DNA of 64,000 bases, from positions 186,001 to 250,000 of the forward strand of contig NZ_JAHXBG010000007.1 of the NCBI RefSeq assembly GCF_020103725.1, written 5' to 3'. Position numbers and translations under genes: made by a program. Within the stretch, counting starts at the first letter, position 1, and every line of letters starts with the position of its first letter. This document shows, one piece after another, positions 17,107 to 25,641 of the stretch. Source of the DNA: Hyalangium gracile. Lineage in GTDB: Bacteria > Myxococcota > Myxococcia > Myxococcales > Myxococcaceae. The notes under the pieces were generated by a model. That model was not told where the DNA came from, did no database searches, and saw nothing but the letters and a program-made list of their open reading frames with translations.

Positions 17107-19911
17107 ATGAGGCGAGCCATCGCAGGCGGGGTGCTGCTGATCGCGGTGGGGTGGGCGCTGTGGTGGTTCACGCGCCGTCCCGAGGCCACGACGTCCACGG
17201 CTCCAACTCCCTCGGCGGAGCGGGTGGAGGTGGCGCGGCCCATGCCAGTCGGGGATGGCAAGGGGGCGGCGGCGCGGCCCGGGGCTCCGCGCGAGACGCT
17301 TCCGATCGAAGCGCCCATGCAGGAGCAGGAGGGTGTGCTCGAGCTCTCCGTGCGTGGCCAGTCCGGACCGGTGCCGGGGGCCGCCGTGTCCCTCTTCCTC
17401 CGGGGCGCCGAGGACCCCTCGACGCGAGAGCCCTCGTGGCGGCTGGCCGGACGCGGTGAGAGCGATGCGCAGGGCAACCTCCGCCTGCCGGCGCGGCCCG
17501 GGAGCTACCTCGTGCGCGCGACGGCCAGCGGCTTCGGCGCGGGCACTCTCGCGGTGCGCCGGCCCGCGGGAGAGGCGGTGACTCGCGCGACGCTCGCCCT
17601 CCAGGCACCGCTGCGCCTCGAGGGACGGGTGGTGGAGAAGGAGTCCGGCAACGGGCTGGCTGGAGCCGAGCTGCTGCTCACCCTCGGAGGCTCCTTCCGG
17701 CAGCGCGCGCAGGCCCCGGCGGAGCTGCGCCACACCACCGTCGCCGATGTGAAGGGCCAGTTCCGCTTCGAGCAGCTGGCGCCGGGCCGTTACGAGCTCA
17801 TCGCCACCGCTCCCAGCCGCGCGGCCCGGCGGCTCGCGGACGTGCAGGTGCCCGCGGCGCAGCCCCTGGTGGTGGAGCTCGCCAGCTCCGCCTACGTCGA
17901 GGGCTACGTGCTGAGCGCGGCGGGCCAGGGCGCGGACAGCGCGCTCGTCGTCGCGGCGGGCGGCGAGGAGCCCCAACAGACGATGACGGGGCCCTCGGGC
18001 TCGTTCTCGCTCGAGGTGGTGCCGGGCACGCTCTCCCTGTCGGCGCGCAAGGGCTCGCTCACGGGCCAGCTGCCGAAGCCGCTGACGATCGCGGCGGGGG
18101 CGACGGTGAAGGACGTGAAGCTGGTGCTCTCCGACGCGTGCCGGCTCAGCGGGGTGGTGCGGCGCAAGAGCGATGGCCTCCCGGTGCCTGGGGCCTTGGT
18201 GGATCTCACCCCTCATGGCGCGGTGGGGCAGTCCGGCCAGTCGGTGACAGGGGAGGGGGGGCAGTACCAGGTGGAGGCGCCGTGTGGCACCCACGACGTG
18301 ACGGTGCGAGCCCTCGGGCACGCCGAGCGGAGCCAGCGCGGGCTGGTCCTCCGCGAAGGAGCGCGCTCCGAGCGGGACTTCGAGCTCGAGGAGTCCGGCA
18401 CCATCACCGGGAAGGTGCGGCGGGAGAGCGGAGAGCCGGTGGCCGGCGCGAAGGTGTCATTCGGCTCGCACCCAGGCTTTCCGAGCGAGGACGTCGCTCC
18501 GGCGCTCACCGGCGAGGACGGCAGGTACGTGCTGGAGGAGGTTCCTCCAGGCCAGGGCGTGGTCGAGGTGCGGCCTCCCGGGCTGGATGCCGGGCCCAGC
18601 CAGCGCGTGAAGGTGCCCGGAGGCGAGGTGACGCGCGCGGACTTCACCGTGCCGGGGGACGTCGTCCTGCTGAAGGGGCGGGTGCTCGAGGCGAGCGGCG
18701 AGCTGGTGGGCAAGCGCGTGGACATCTCCGCCTCCACCTCCGGGCTGGCGTCCCGCTCCCAGTCGGCGACTGACGGCACCTTCGAGCTGTCGCTGCCGCC
18801 GGGCGACTGGAAGGTGATGGCCTTCGATGGAAGTCGTGAGAGCAAGCAGGTGCAGGTCTCCCTGAGGCCCCCCGGCCCCGCCGAGGTGGTGCTGCCGCTC
18901 GAGTCGCTGGGCGAGGGGATTGCGGTGCGGGTGGTCGAGGCCGACGGCACTCCCAGCCCGAAGGCGAAGGTGGTGTTTCGCGGGGGCCCGAAGAACCAGA
19001 TCTTCTTCGGCCTCTACGCCGATGCGGAGGGCGAGGGCCTCTACAACCCGAAGCTGTGGCCCGCTCCGAGCGAGCGCTTCACCGCCGTGGCCTACCAGGG
19101 GCTGCACAGCGGCTCGGTGGAGACGAGCGTCAAGGCCACCTCCATCGTGGTGCCGCTGGCGGCGCCCGCGTCCATCGAGGGGTGGGTGCGCTCGGCCTCC
19201 AGCAAGCCGGTGACGCGGTTCACGCTGCACGTGCCCATCAACGAGTGGATGGGCGTGGAGCGGCTCGAGTTCTTTGGAGATCGCTTCGTCGTCGAGGAGG
19301 TGCCCGCGGGCAAGTGGAAGCTGAAGGCCGTGACGCCCGACGGAACCTCAGGGGAGAAGGAGATCGAGGCGGTGCCGGGCCAGCGCACGCAGGTCCAGCT
19401 CGAGCTCCAGAAGGGCGCGTCGATCCGGCTGCGGATCGTCGACGCCGCCACCGGCGCACCGCTCCAGGGGTGGGCGCAGCTCGACGGGAGCGCCGAGTAT
19501 CACGAGACGGTCGACGGCGTGGCCGCCTGGAGCGACGTGGCTCCGGGCCGGCACCTGCTGCGGATCGGCTCGGGGCTTCGGCAGCGCGTGGAGCGGGACA
19601 TCGAGGTGAGGGTGGGACAGCAGCTCGACCTGGGGGATGTGCGGCTGGTGGAGGGAGAACGGCCCGGCGGGCTGGGCGCGCGCTTCGCCTGGGCACCCAC
19701 GGGCGTGGAGGTGAGCTGGGTGCTGCCCGAGGGCCCCGCGCAGCAGGCGGGCCTCCGCCCGGGAGACATCGTGGTCGCCTGTGAGCAGGCCACCATTCTT
19801 TCGCTGGCGGATCTGGCGCCCTTCGAGCAGGGCACGCCGGGCGCGCCAGTGAGGTTCCAGGTCCGCCGTGGCCCTCGGACGCTCGAGCTGACCCTCGTCC
19901 GCGCGAAGTAG
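17107..19911 (+). CDS. Large carboxypeptidase-regulatory-like repeat protein with C-terminal PDZ domain
   Basis: A 934-residue envelope protein with an N-terminal membrane anchor (residues about 5-20, AGGVLLIAVGWALWWF). It is followed by a linker and then many beta-sandwich units of the carboxypeptidase regulatory (transthyretin-like) type, each with the pattern G-x-V-x(n)-PVxGAxV, D-x-x-G-x-F/Y and L-x-P-G-x-Y/H. The last about 80 residues form a PDZ-like domain (GVEVSWVLPEGPAQQAGLRPGDIVVACEQ split by its ligand loop). Such proteins may scaffold periplasmic complexes; no enzymatic motif is present. It shares layout and N-terminal sequence with the gene at 32051-34720, which lacks the PDZ. 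GGAGGGAG precedes the ATG at 17107. Function unknown. Confidence 0.85.
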   Translation: MRRAIAGGVLLIAVGWALWWFTRRPEATTSTAPTPSAERVEVARPMPVGDGKGAAARPGAPRETLPIEAPMQEQEGVLELSVRGQSGPVPGAAVSLFLRGAEDPSTREPSWRLAGRGESDAQGNLRLPARPGSYLVRATASGFGAGTLAVRRPAGEAVTRATLALQAPLRLEGRVVEKESGNGLAGAELLLTLGGSFRQRAQAPAELRHTTVADVKGQFRFEQLAPGRYELIATAPSRAARRLADVQVPAAQPLVVELASSAYVEGYVLSAAGQGADSALVVAAGGEEPQQTMTGPSGSFSLEVVPGTLSLSARKGSLTGQLPKPLTIAAGATVKDVKLVLSDACRLSGVVRRKSDGLPVPGALVDLTPHGAVGQSGQSVTGEGGQYQVEAPCGTHDVTVRALGHAERSQRGLVLREGARSERDFELEESGTITGKVRRESGEPVAGAKVSFGSHPGFPSEDVAPALTGEDGRYVLEEVPPGQGVVEVRPPGLDAGPSQRVKVPGGEVTRADFTVPGDVVLLKGRVLEASGELVGKRVDISASTSGLASRSQSATDGTFELSLPPGDWKVMAFDGSRESKQVQVSLRPPGPAEVVLPLESLGEGIAVRVVEADGTPSPKAKVVFRGGPKNQIFFGLYADAEGEGLYNPKLWPAPSERFTAVAYQGLHSGSVETSVKATSIVVPLAAPASIEGWVRSASSKPVTRFTLHVPINEWMGVERLEFFGDRFVVEEVPAGKWKLKAVTPDGTSGEKEIEAVPGQRTQVQLELQKGASIRLRIVDAATGAPLQGWAQLDGSAEYHETVDGVAAWSDVAPGRHLLRIGSGLRQRVERDIEVRVGQQLDLGDVRLVEGERPGGLGARFAWAPTGVEVSWVLPEGPAQQAGLRPGDIVVACEQATILSLADLAPFEQGTPGAPVRFQVRRGPRTLELTLVRAK

Positions 19912-19917
19912 GCGCGG

Positions 19918-20643
19918 CTACCCGTACTTGGACTCCCAGGTGAACACGCCGCTGTCGCGCTCGGCCAGGGGCGCGAGGAAGTCGCGGTACTGATCGAAGC
20001 GCGGCTCCAGGTGCTCGTCCGCGAAGCGCTCGAGCTGCGCCGCAGTGGGGATGAGGCTCCCCTTGGGCAGCGTGAGGCGGAGGTAGGCTCGGAACCGCCG
20101 CAGCGCCCGGGAGAAGTCCGGCGGACGCACCGGACGCTGCTGCAGCTTGTCCATGAGCGCCCGGGCCCGGATGAAGCCGAGCGAGGCGAACGGATCATCC
20201 AGGTACTGGTTCAGCCATGCTCCATAGAGCGAGCCCTCCCACGAGGAGGAGAAGCCGCGCAGCAGCGACACGCCCTGCAGCCAGCCCATGAAGGGCTGTG
20301 GGAGCGCGGGGATGCAGAACTGCTCTCCGCCCCGAGGATCCGGCGTGCACGCGGAGATGAGCTTCTGCGTCCAGCGCAGCGAGTCCGCGCGTCGGTCCGG
20401 GCTCACCGCCGAGGCGTCGATGTTGATGGAGACGACCTCGCCCGTGTGGCGCTTGAGGAAGTTCTCCAGCGGCGCGGAGATGCCGTAGGTCCGCGCCGCG
20501 GGCAGCAGCCGCAGCAGCTCCTCCACGCGAGCGGGCAGCGCCTCCTGCGCGAAGTACCAGTACCTGGACCAGGCACGTTCGAGGATGTCACGCTTCGAGG
20601 GCTTGCTGGAGACGTCTCTACCCTCGTTGGCCTGTTCGCTCAT
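19918..20643 (-). CDS. Unrecognised cytoplasmic protein
   Basis: A 241-residue protein with no signal peptide or membrane helix. Composition is normal and mostly helical: RDILERAWSRYWYFAQEALP near the start, a cysteine pair in the middle (SACTPDPRGGEQFCIPALP), aromatic-rich SSWEGSLYGAWLNQYLDDP, and an acidic, aromatic C-terminus (GVFTWESKYG). No family was recognised. The ATG at 20643 (MSEQ) was chosen over a GTG four codons upstream. It lies convergent to the large repeat protein gene, 6 bases from its stop, and 0.3 kb downstream of a six-gene operon on the same strand, from which a hairpin separates it. Confidence 0.72.
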   Translation of the reverse strand: MSEQANEGRDVSSKPSKRDILERAWSRYWYFAQEALPARVEELLRLLPAARTYGISAPLENFLKRHTGEVVSINIDASAVSPDRRADSLRWTQKLISACTPDPRGGEQFCIPALPQPFMGWLQGVSLLRGFSSSWEGSLYGAWLNQYLDDPFASLGFIRARALMDKLQQRPVRPPDFSRALRRFRAYLRLTLPKGSLIPTAAQLERFADEHLEPRFDQYRDFLAPLAERDSGVFTWESKYG

Positions 20644-20903
20644 GCGGAGGATCACCCGGGCCTGCGCGCGTGTCCCGCGAAGGCCGGCGGCAGCATGTCA
20701 TGGGGCGCGGCGGGCGGGAACCAGGACGAACGCTCTTCTCGGGGGCCTGGAATGATCGACCGGAAGGGAACGGAGCCAGCAAGCGACGCGCGCGCAGGAT
20801 CGGAGCCCGTGTAGTTGACGAACACCCCGGCGAGCCACAGGGCCAGCTCTCCGACAGTCGAAGTTACCGGTGTAGCCGCCAGTCGTCCTTTTCGGGGAAT
20901 AGG

Positions 20904-20923
20904 CGCACGGCGCATACCGTGCG
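20904..20923 (-). terminator. Hairpin after the six-gene operon
   Basis: A perfect 7-bp stem, CGCACGG and CCGTGCG, with a 6-base loop lies 8 bases past the stop codon of the last operon gene. On the minus strand it is followed by CCTATTCC, a weak T-run. Its position suggests a transcription terminator for the 26672-20932 operon. Confidence 0.5.
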
Positions 20924-20931
20924 TCATTCCG

Positions 20932-21540
20932 TCACGCCGCCACGAGCGCCTTGCGGTGCAGGGCCACCCAGAAGTCCGCGGCCGTCCGCGCGCCTTCGAA
21001 GAGGGGCTCGGGCTCTTCTCCGGCGATGCGCGCGCAGAGCTCTCGGGCGCGGGCGCCGTGCTCCAGGTCGGCGTCGAGGTGGACGAGCAGGAAGCGCGCC
21101 TGGCTCCGCTGCAGCCCGAGGCGGCCTAGCGCCTCGCGCGTCTCCCGCTGGAGGTGGTGGGCCACGCCCTCCAGGACGATGAGCGCGCCCAGGAACGCGA
21201 GCTGCCGCTGCGCGGGGATGCTCTCCCAGAAGGTGTGGAAGGCGGACACCTCGCGGGGCACGTCGGGAGAAGGCGTGCGCCCGAACGCGGCGAGGTCCGC
21301 CCTGGCCAGGCGGTAGTGCTCCTGCTCCTCGCGTGCGAGCTCCTGGAAGAAGGCCTTGAGCTCGGGGTGCGTGGCGCGCTCGGCCGCGAGCCGGAGCCGG
21401 TCCCCGCTCCTCGAGGTGTAGTGGTACATCATGTCCAGGAAGGCCACGTACCGCTCGGGCGTCACGGCGGGCAGCCAGCTCTGGACCTGCCGCGCCATCA
21501 CGGCGGTCACTTCCTCCAGCGCATCCATCATGGGGGACAT
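20932..21540 (-). CDS. Heme-oxygenase-like (iron-containing redox / HDO-type) metalloenzyme
   Basis: A 202-residue all-helical protein. Candidate metal ligands appear in the order used by heme-oxygenase-like diiron oxidases and related PqqC/TenA-fold proteins: E72xxH75 (EEQEH), E124 (VLEGVAHH) and H154xxxD158xxH161 (VHLDADLEH). Enzymes of this fold oxidise fatty acids, amino acids or amines with O2. The reaction here is unknown, but the operon suggests a lipid or acyl-amide substrate. The start is secure: GGAGGAAG lies just before the ATG at 21540, which is 2 bases after the CapA-like stop. It is the last gene of the six-gene operon. A hydrolase-like TenA role is less likely because the cysteine active site is missing. 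Confidence 0.75.
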   Translation of the reverse strand: MSPMMDALEEVTAVMARQVQSWLPAVTPERYVAFLDMMYHYTSRSGDRLRLAAERATHPELKAFFQELAREEQEHYRLARADLAAFGRTPSPDVPREVSAFHTFWESIPAQRQLAFLGALIVLEGVAHHLQRETREALGRLGLQRSQARFLLVHLDADLEHGARARELCARIAGEEPEPLFEGARTAADFWVALHRKALVAA

Positions 21541-21542
21541 GC

Positions 21543-22775
21543 TCACTTCCTCCGGCCAGCAATCATCAGGGGCTCCAGGGTCCGGCGGGCGTGCGCGAGG
21601 TGGTGCGCGGCCCGCTCCGGCTCCAGCTCGTCCAGCGTCATCACGCCCGCGTCGAGGAACGCCGCGCCGCCCAGCCCTCGCCCGCACGCGGTAGGCACTG
21701 CGCGCACGTCCCTGGGCTGGAGCTGGCCGCGCGCATCCCGGGACAGCGAGAGCTGGAGCACGGCGCCGGTCTGACAGGCCCGCGTGGGCATGATGCTCAG
21801 GAAGTTCCCGAGCGACCAGGCGATGAGGCCGATGCGAGGCGCTCCCTCGCGGCGCAGCTGCGTGGGGCACCAGGGGTCCGCGCCATTGATGGAGACGAGC
21901 TCGACGGGCTGGAGCACGTGGGGCGACGTGCCCAGGATGATGTCCGCGCCGCGCTCGATGAGCCGATAGGCGTGCTGACGCTGGAGGGCCTCGGGCCAGT
22001 ACTCGTACTCGAAGCCCCAGTGGGGCATGAGCACCACGAGGTCTGGCCCCGCGGCGCGTGCGGCGTCGATGAGGGCGCCCAGCCGTTCCCAGTCTGGCTC
22101 GTGCCGGGGGCTTCCGAAGCGCGTGACGGGCACACCCGCGGGAGGGGCTCCGGAGAGGTGGTTGATGTCATACGTCACCGCGGCGATGCCCATCCGCACG
22201 CCGGAGACCTCCAGCGAGGCCACGGCCTGCGAGGCCTCCGGGCCGCCCACGCAGCGATGCTCCGGGCGGGCCAGCACGGCGCGGCGGGTCTGCTCCAGTC
22301 CGTCCAGGCCCTGATCGAGCGCGTGGTTGTTGCAGAGCGAGAAGACCCGGTGGCGCGCCGTGCCCTCCCAGGCGTCGAGGTACTCGGGTGGGGCGTTGTA
22401 GTGGAGCGTCTCGTAGACCCAGCGGGGCACGGGGCGGGAGGCAGCCACGGGCGTCTCCAGGTTGGCGAAGGCCACGTCGGCGTCCGCCAGCACGGCCCGG
22501 ACGCCGGGCGAGAGCGCCTGACGGAAGCCGCTGCGGATCCACATCACGTCTCCCACGGCACACAGCGAGAGCGCCTGGGGCTCGGTGTGCCTCCAGGTGT
22601 CCGAGGCGAGGTGGCGGGCCACGCTGGCGAAGTGCTCCGCATCCTCCGCCAGCCGCGGCTCCGGTACGTGGAGCAGGCTCTTGGTGATGTAGCGGAGGTT
22701 GAGATCCCAGCGCGAGAGCGGCCAGCGACCGTCCTCGTAGCGGATGTCCGTGTACAGGTGGCGGAGGGCGCTCAT
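21543..22775 (-). CDS. CapA family (PgsA-like) metallophosphoesterase-fold protein
   Basis: A 410-residue protein. An N-terminal region of about 65 residues (MSALRHLYTDIRYEDGRWPL) precedes a CapA/PgsA-type domain starting at LSLCAVGDVMW. It contains AFANLETPV, SLCNNHALDQG (the NNH metal/phosphate motif), VVLMPHWGFEYEYWP, GTSPHVLQPVELV and AWSLGNFLS. CapA proteins act in poly-gamma-glutamate synthesis and related pathways and share the calcineurin-like phosphoesterase fold. No signal peptide or membrane anchor is visible, unlike typical CapA, so it may act in the cytoplasm. Its ATG overlaps the desaturase stop (ATGA), showing translational coupling inside the six-gene operon. Substrate unknown. 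Confidence 0.85.
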   Translation of the reverse strand: MSALRHLYTDIRYEDGRWPLSRWDLNLRYITKSLLHVPEPRLAEDAEHFASVARHLASDTWRHTEPQALSLCAVGDVMWIRSGFRQALSPGVRAVLADADVAFANLETPVAASRPVPRWVYETLHYNAPPEYLDAWEGTARHRVFSLCNNHALDQGLDGLEQTRRAVLARPEHRCVGGPEASQAVASLEVSGVRMGIAAVTYDINHLSGAPPAGVPVTRFGSPRHEPDWERLGALIDAARAAGPDLVVLMPHWGFEYEYWPEALQRQHAYRLIERGADIILGTSPHVLQPVELVSINGADPWCPTQLRREGAPRIGLIAWSLGNFLSIMPTRACQTGAVLQLSLSRDARGQLQPRDVRAVPTACGRGLGGAAFLDAGVMTLDELEPERAAHHLAHARRTLEPLMIAGRRK

Positions 22776-23752
22776 GGGCTCTTTCGCTCCAGGGTGACCA
22801 GGCGGACGTCCTCGTCCACGAGGGAGGGACCGGCGCGCAGGGCTCGCCACATGACCTGGAGGTAGCTGTCGAAGACGCAGGCGCCGTGCGCGAGGAGCAC
22901 CGGCCGGATGCGCGCATGGAGCCGTGCGAGGTTGTAGCCCGGCACGCGCGGGAAGAGGTGGTGGTCCAGGTGGTGGTTGAGCCCGTTCCAGAGGAAGGTG
23001 ACGAGGCGGGTGCTGCGCACGGTGGTCGCCGTGTGGAAGCGGTCTCCCCGCCAGGCATTGTCGTAGTGGTCGGCGATCGACTTGAGGCCGTTGAGCGGGC
23101 TGGCGAAGAGCACCGGCAGGAGCCAGCACTCCGCCGCCGCGCCGAGCAGCCCCTGGGACGAGAGGACCCAGAAGAGGCCCGCGTAGAAGGCGCCATAGCC
23201 CAGGAGCACTGCGGCATGTCGGCGCAGGCGGGCCGGCTCGAAGTGCTGCAGGGGATAGAGGACGTTGAAGTAGATGAGGCTGAGCGGGATGCCCAGGAAG
23301 ACGGTGGAGTAGTAGAGCGCGCTCAGTCCGAACGAGCGCCGCCCCGCGTTGTAGGCATCGGGATCCTTCTCGGTGCGGTTCCAGCGGTGGTGCGCGAGGT
23401 GGTCATGTCGCATGGGCTCGTAGGCGATGCCCACGAGCAGGCTGAGCGCGTTGCCGAAGAAGCGGTTCTGCCAGGGCTGGGGGAAGAGGTTCTCGTGCCA
23501 CGCGTCGTGGTCGAGCTGGATGAGCCCCATCACCGCGCTCCCCGCCAGCATCCACAGCGGCAGCTTCGCCCAGAGGCTGCCCACCTGGGTGATGGCCACG
23601 GCGGCCGCGATCCACAACCCCAGGTGGAGGGCGCTCATGCCCAGGGCGCGGAGGGGGCGGATCCGCAGCAACTCCACGAGCTCCGCCCGAGACAGGCCGA
23701 AACCGTGCTGCGGGGCGGCGGAGGAAGCAGTGAGGGGCGCGGTGGCGGGCAT
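22772..23752 (-). CDS. Membrane fatty-acid desaturase
   Basis: A 326-residue integral membrane enzyme with four or more hydrophobic segments and the three histidine boxes of the membrane desaturase/hydroxylase family: HDAWHE (82-87), HDHLAHH (116-122) and NHHLDHHLF near residue 267. These bind a diiron centre that inserts a double bond or hydroxyl group into an acyl chain, using O2 and electrons from ferredoxin or another carrier. No cytochrome b5 domain is fused. It is the fourth gene of the six-gene operon, 6 bases after the methyltransferase-like gene and overlapping the CapA-like gene by 4 bases. The context suggests it modifies the acyl part of the operon's product rather than bulk membrane lipid. 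Confidence 0.92.
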   Translation of the reverse strand: MPATAPLTASSAAPQHGFGLSRAELVELLRIRPLRALGMSALHLGLWIAAAVAITQVGSLWAKLPLWMLAGSAVMGLIQLDHDAWHENLFPQPWQNRFFGNALSLLVGIAYEPMRHDHLAHHRWNRTEKDPDAYNAGRRSFGLSALYYSTVFLGIPLSLIYFNVLYPLQHFEPARLRRHAAVLLGYGAFYAGLFWVLSSQGLLGAAAECWLLPVLFASPLNGLKSIADHYDNAWRGDRFHTATTVRSTRLVTFLWNGLNHHLDHHLFPRVPGYNLARLHARIRPVLLAHGACVFDSYLQVMWRALRAGPSLVDEDVRLVTLERKSP

Positions 23753-23758
23753 GGCAAA

Positions 23759-24370
23759 TCAGAGGTAGCGGGGCACTCGCAGGAGGTAGCGCGCGTAGCT
23801 CTCGCCGAGGCGCGCCGCGAGGTAGCGCTCCTCCTGGAGCACCAGCGCATGGAACAGCGCTCCCAGGCCGGCGAGCGACGCGAGGGTGAGGAGCGAGGGA
23901 GCCCAGAGCGAGGCGCCCACGAGGTAGAGGTAGGAGAACACGTAGATCGGGTTGCGGGAGTACCGGTGGAGCCCGCGCTCGTGCAGGACAGGCGGCTGCT
24001 CGCCCGCGTCGACGCCGATCCGGAACGCCGCGCCCATGCCGTACTGGGCGGACAGCATCCCGATGAGCCCCACTCCGCCCAGGACCCAGCCGGCGATTGG
24101 CGGGACGGAGAAGAGGGGACGGCTCCAGGGCAGCGTGGACGCGCCGGGCCAGAGCGCCGCCATGACGACGGAGCCCGCCCAGAGCAGGGAGACGCCGCTG
24201 ATGAGCCGCGTGACGCGCGCATGCGAGGGATCGGCCGCCGTGCTCCGGTACGCCAGGGGGCTTCGTCCGAAGCGCAGGCGATAGAGGAGGCTCGAGCCCA
24301 GGTGCCCCAGCAGCAGGTGGAGCGAGATGAAGCCCAGGTAGAGCCCGGGCGCCTCGGCGATTGTCCTCAT
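23759..24370 (-). CDS. Isoprenylcysteine carboxyl methyltransferase / phospholipid methyltransferase-like membrane protein
   Basis: A 203-residue protein with about five membrane helices. The C-terminal half has the family's cofactor region: HERGLHRYSRNPIYVFSYLY followed by EERYLAARLGESYARYLLRVPRYL (the E-x2-L-x4-G-x2-Y-x2-Y motif). Eukaryotic ICMT methylates a prenylated cysteine; bacterial members mostly methylate small amphipathic molecules or have unknown substrates. Here the likely role is methylation of a carboxylate or amine on a lipid-like operon product. Its ATG overlaps the stop of the condensation-type gene by 4 bases (ATGA). Confidence 0.82.
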   Translation of the reverse strand: MRTIAEAPGLYLGFISLHLLLGHLGSSLLYRLRFGRSPLAYRSTAADPSHARVTRLISGVSLLWAGSVVMAALWPGASTLPWSRPLFSVPPIAGWVLGGVGLIGMLSAQYGMGAAFRIGVDAGEQPPVLHERGLHRYSRNPIYVFSYLYLVGASLWAPSLLTLASLAGLGALFHALVLQEERYLAARLGESYARYLLRVPRYL

Positions 24371-25641
24371 GGCCCGACCACCTCCGCCGTCAGGCCAAAG
24401 GCCGAGCAGGCCCAGTCGGCCAGGCGCCGGGTGAAGTCGCGCAGCTCGCTGGCGCTCCAGAGCCCCTCGAACGTCGCCGGGTTGATGCAGAGCGTCTCCT
24501 GGAAGGTGAAGCCGGTGGCTCCCCACGTGGGCGTATGGCTGCGCAGGGAGCGGATGCGCAGCGGCGCTCCGATGAAGTGGCGGTCCAGCCGTCCCATATA
24601 GGTGGTCACCAGCGTGTTGGTTCGCGGCTCGGCGATGAGCCCGGGGCGCGCGTTCTTCCGGAGCACCCGGCCCGGGGCCACCCGAGCCACCGCCATGCAC
24701 TCGAGCGCCGTGGCCCAGTGGACGCCGGTGTCGAGCACCCGCTGGATCTCCGAGCGCACCCACCGGACGAGCCCGGGAGGATCCTCCAGCCGCGCGTGCA
24801 CCTCTGGGAAGGGCAGCTCGATGGGAACGGCGGAGCAGCCGTTGCCCAGGGTGCGCCCGAGCCCCAGCTCCCGCCGCAGGTCCACGGGCATGCGCAGGCG
24901 GATCATCCCGTCTCTCGGGGGCTCGCGCAGGGCTACGGCCGCGAGCAGGGCGGCGAAGAAGACATCGGAGGCGGAGAGGTCCGGTCGCTCGGCAGGCAGC
25001 CGCAACCGCGCCGTGGCCATGAGCGAGCGTCCCGCGACATCCCCGCTGCGACGCAGCCCCAGCCCGCGCATCGCCAGCAGCCGGTGGCGAGGGCTCGCGA
25101 CGGCGAGGCTCTGGCCGGGCCGGCTCAGCGCGGCCTGGAGGACCTTGCCATCGGTGAGCGTCGATGCCGCCAGGGGTGGGGCCTCCGCTCCTCTGCCCGC
25201 GCACAGCCCCCAGAGCCGCTCGAGCAGGTGCCCGAGCGCCTTGGCGTCGCCAATGGCGTGGTGGAGCTGGATCGCCAGCATCCAGGGGCCCTGGGCGGCA
25301 TCGGCCATGGGGTGCAGGTGCAGCCGCAGGGGCAGGTCTCGCGAGAGGTCCATCCGCGCGTTGATGACGCGCGCCACGGCCCCCGGCTCCTCCAGCGGCT
25401 CGGAGCCTTCGAGCAGCGCCGCGTTCGCGTCTTCGTCGGAGCGAGGCACGGGGAGCCACTCACACCGGGCATCGTTCCATCCGACTCGGAGGCGCGGGTT
25501 CTCGCGCACCAGCGCGCGCAGGCCTCGCCGCAGGGTGGCCACGTCGGGGCGCTCGTCGAGGCGCAGCAGCACCGTGGCCCAGATCGTCGCCACCTCGCCA
25601 TCCAGGCGGGCCATCAGCGTGTCTACGAAGTTCGCGCGCAT
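24367..25641 (-). CDS. Condensation-domain-like / wax-ester-synthase-like acyltransferase
   Basis: A 424-residue cytoplasmic protein of the CoA-dependent acyltransferase superfamily (condensation, PapA and WS/DGAT-like). The catalytic motif HHxxxD appears as LHHAIGDAKALGHLL (H127, H128, D132). The N-terminal LRRGLRALVRENPRLRVGW segment and the later RMPVDLRRELGLGRTLGNGCSA are typical of PapA/condensation proteins, and the structural DFGWG-like element is replaced near the C-terminus. It should join an acyl group to an amine or hydroxyl. It stands alone without carrier or adenylation domains. It overlaps the GNAT-like gene upstream by 19 bases and the methyltransferase-like gene downstream by 4 bases. 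Confidence 0.83.
   Translation of the reverse strand: MRANFVDTLMARLDGEVATIWATVLLRLDERPDVATLRRGLRALVRENPRLRVGWNDARCEWLPVPRSDEDANAALLEGSEPLEEPGAVARVINARMDLSRDLPLRLHLHPMADAAQGPWMLAIQLHHAIGDAKALGHLLERLWGLCAGRGAEAPPLAASTLTDGKVLQAALSRPGQSLAVASPRHRLLAMRGLGLRRSGDVAGRSLMATARLRLPAERPDLSASDVFFAALLAAVALREPPRDGMIRLRMPVDLRRELGLGRTLGNGCSAVPIELPFPEVHARLEDPPGLVRWVRSEIQRVLDTGVHWATALECMAVARVAPGRVLRKNARPGLIAEPRTNTLVTTYMGRLDRHFIGAPLRIRSLRSHTPTWGATGFTFQETLCINPATFEGLWSASELRDFTRRLADWACSAFGLTAEVVGP

Noticed and set aside
20652-20927. Possible 91-codon minus-strand gene between the operon and the next gene
   Set aside because: Poor codon composition, no ribosome site, and it overlaps the terminator-like hairpin at 20904-20923.
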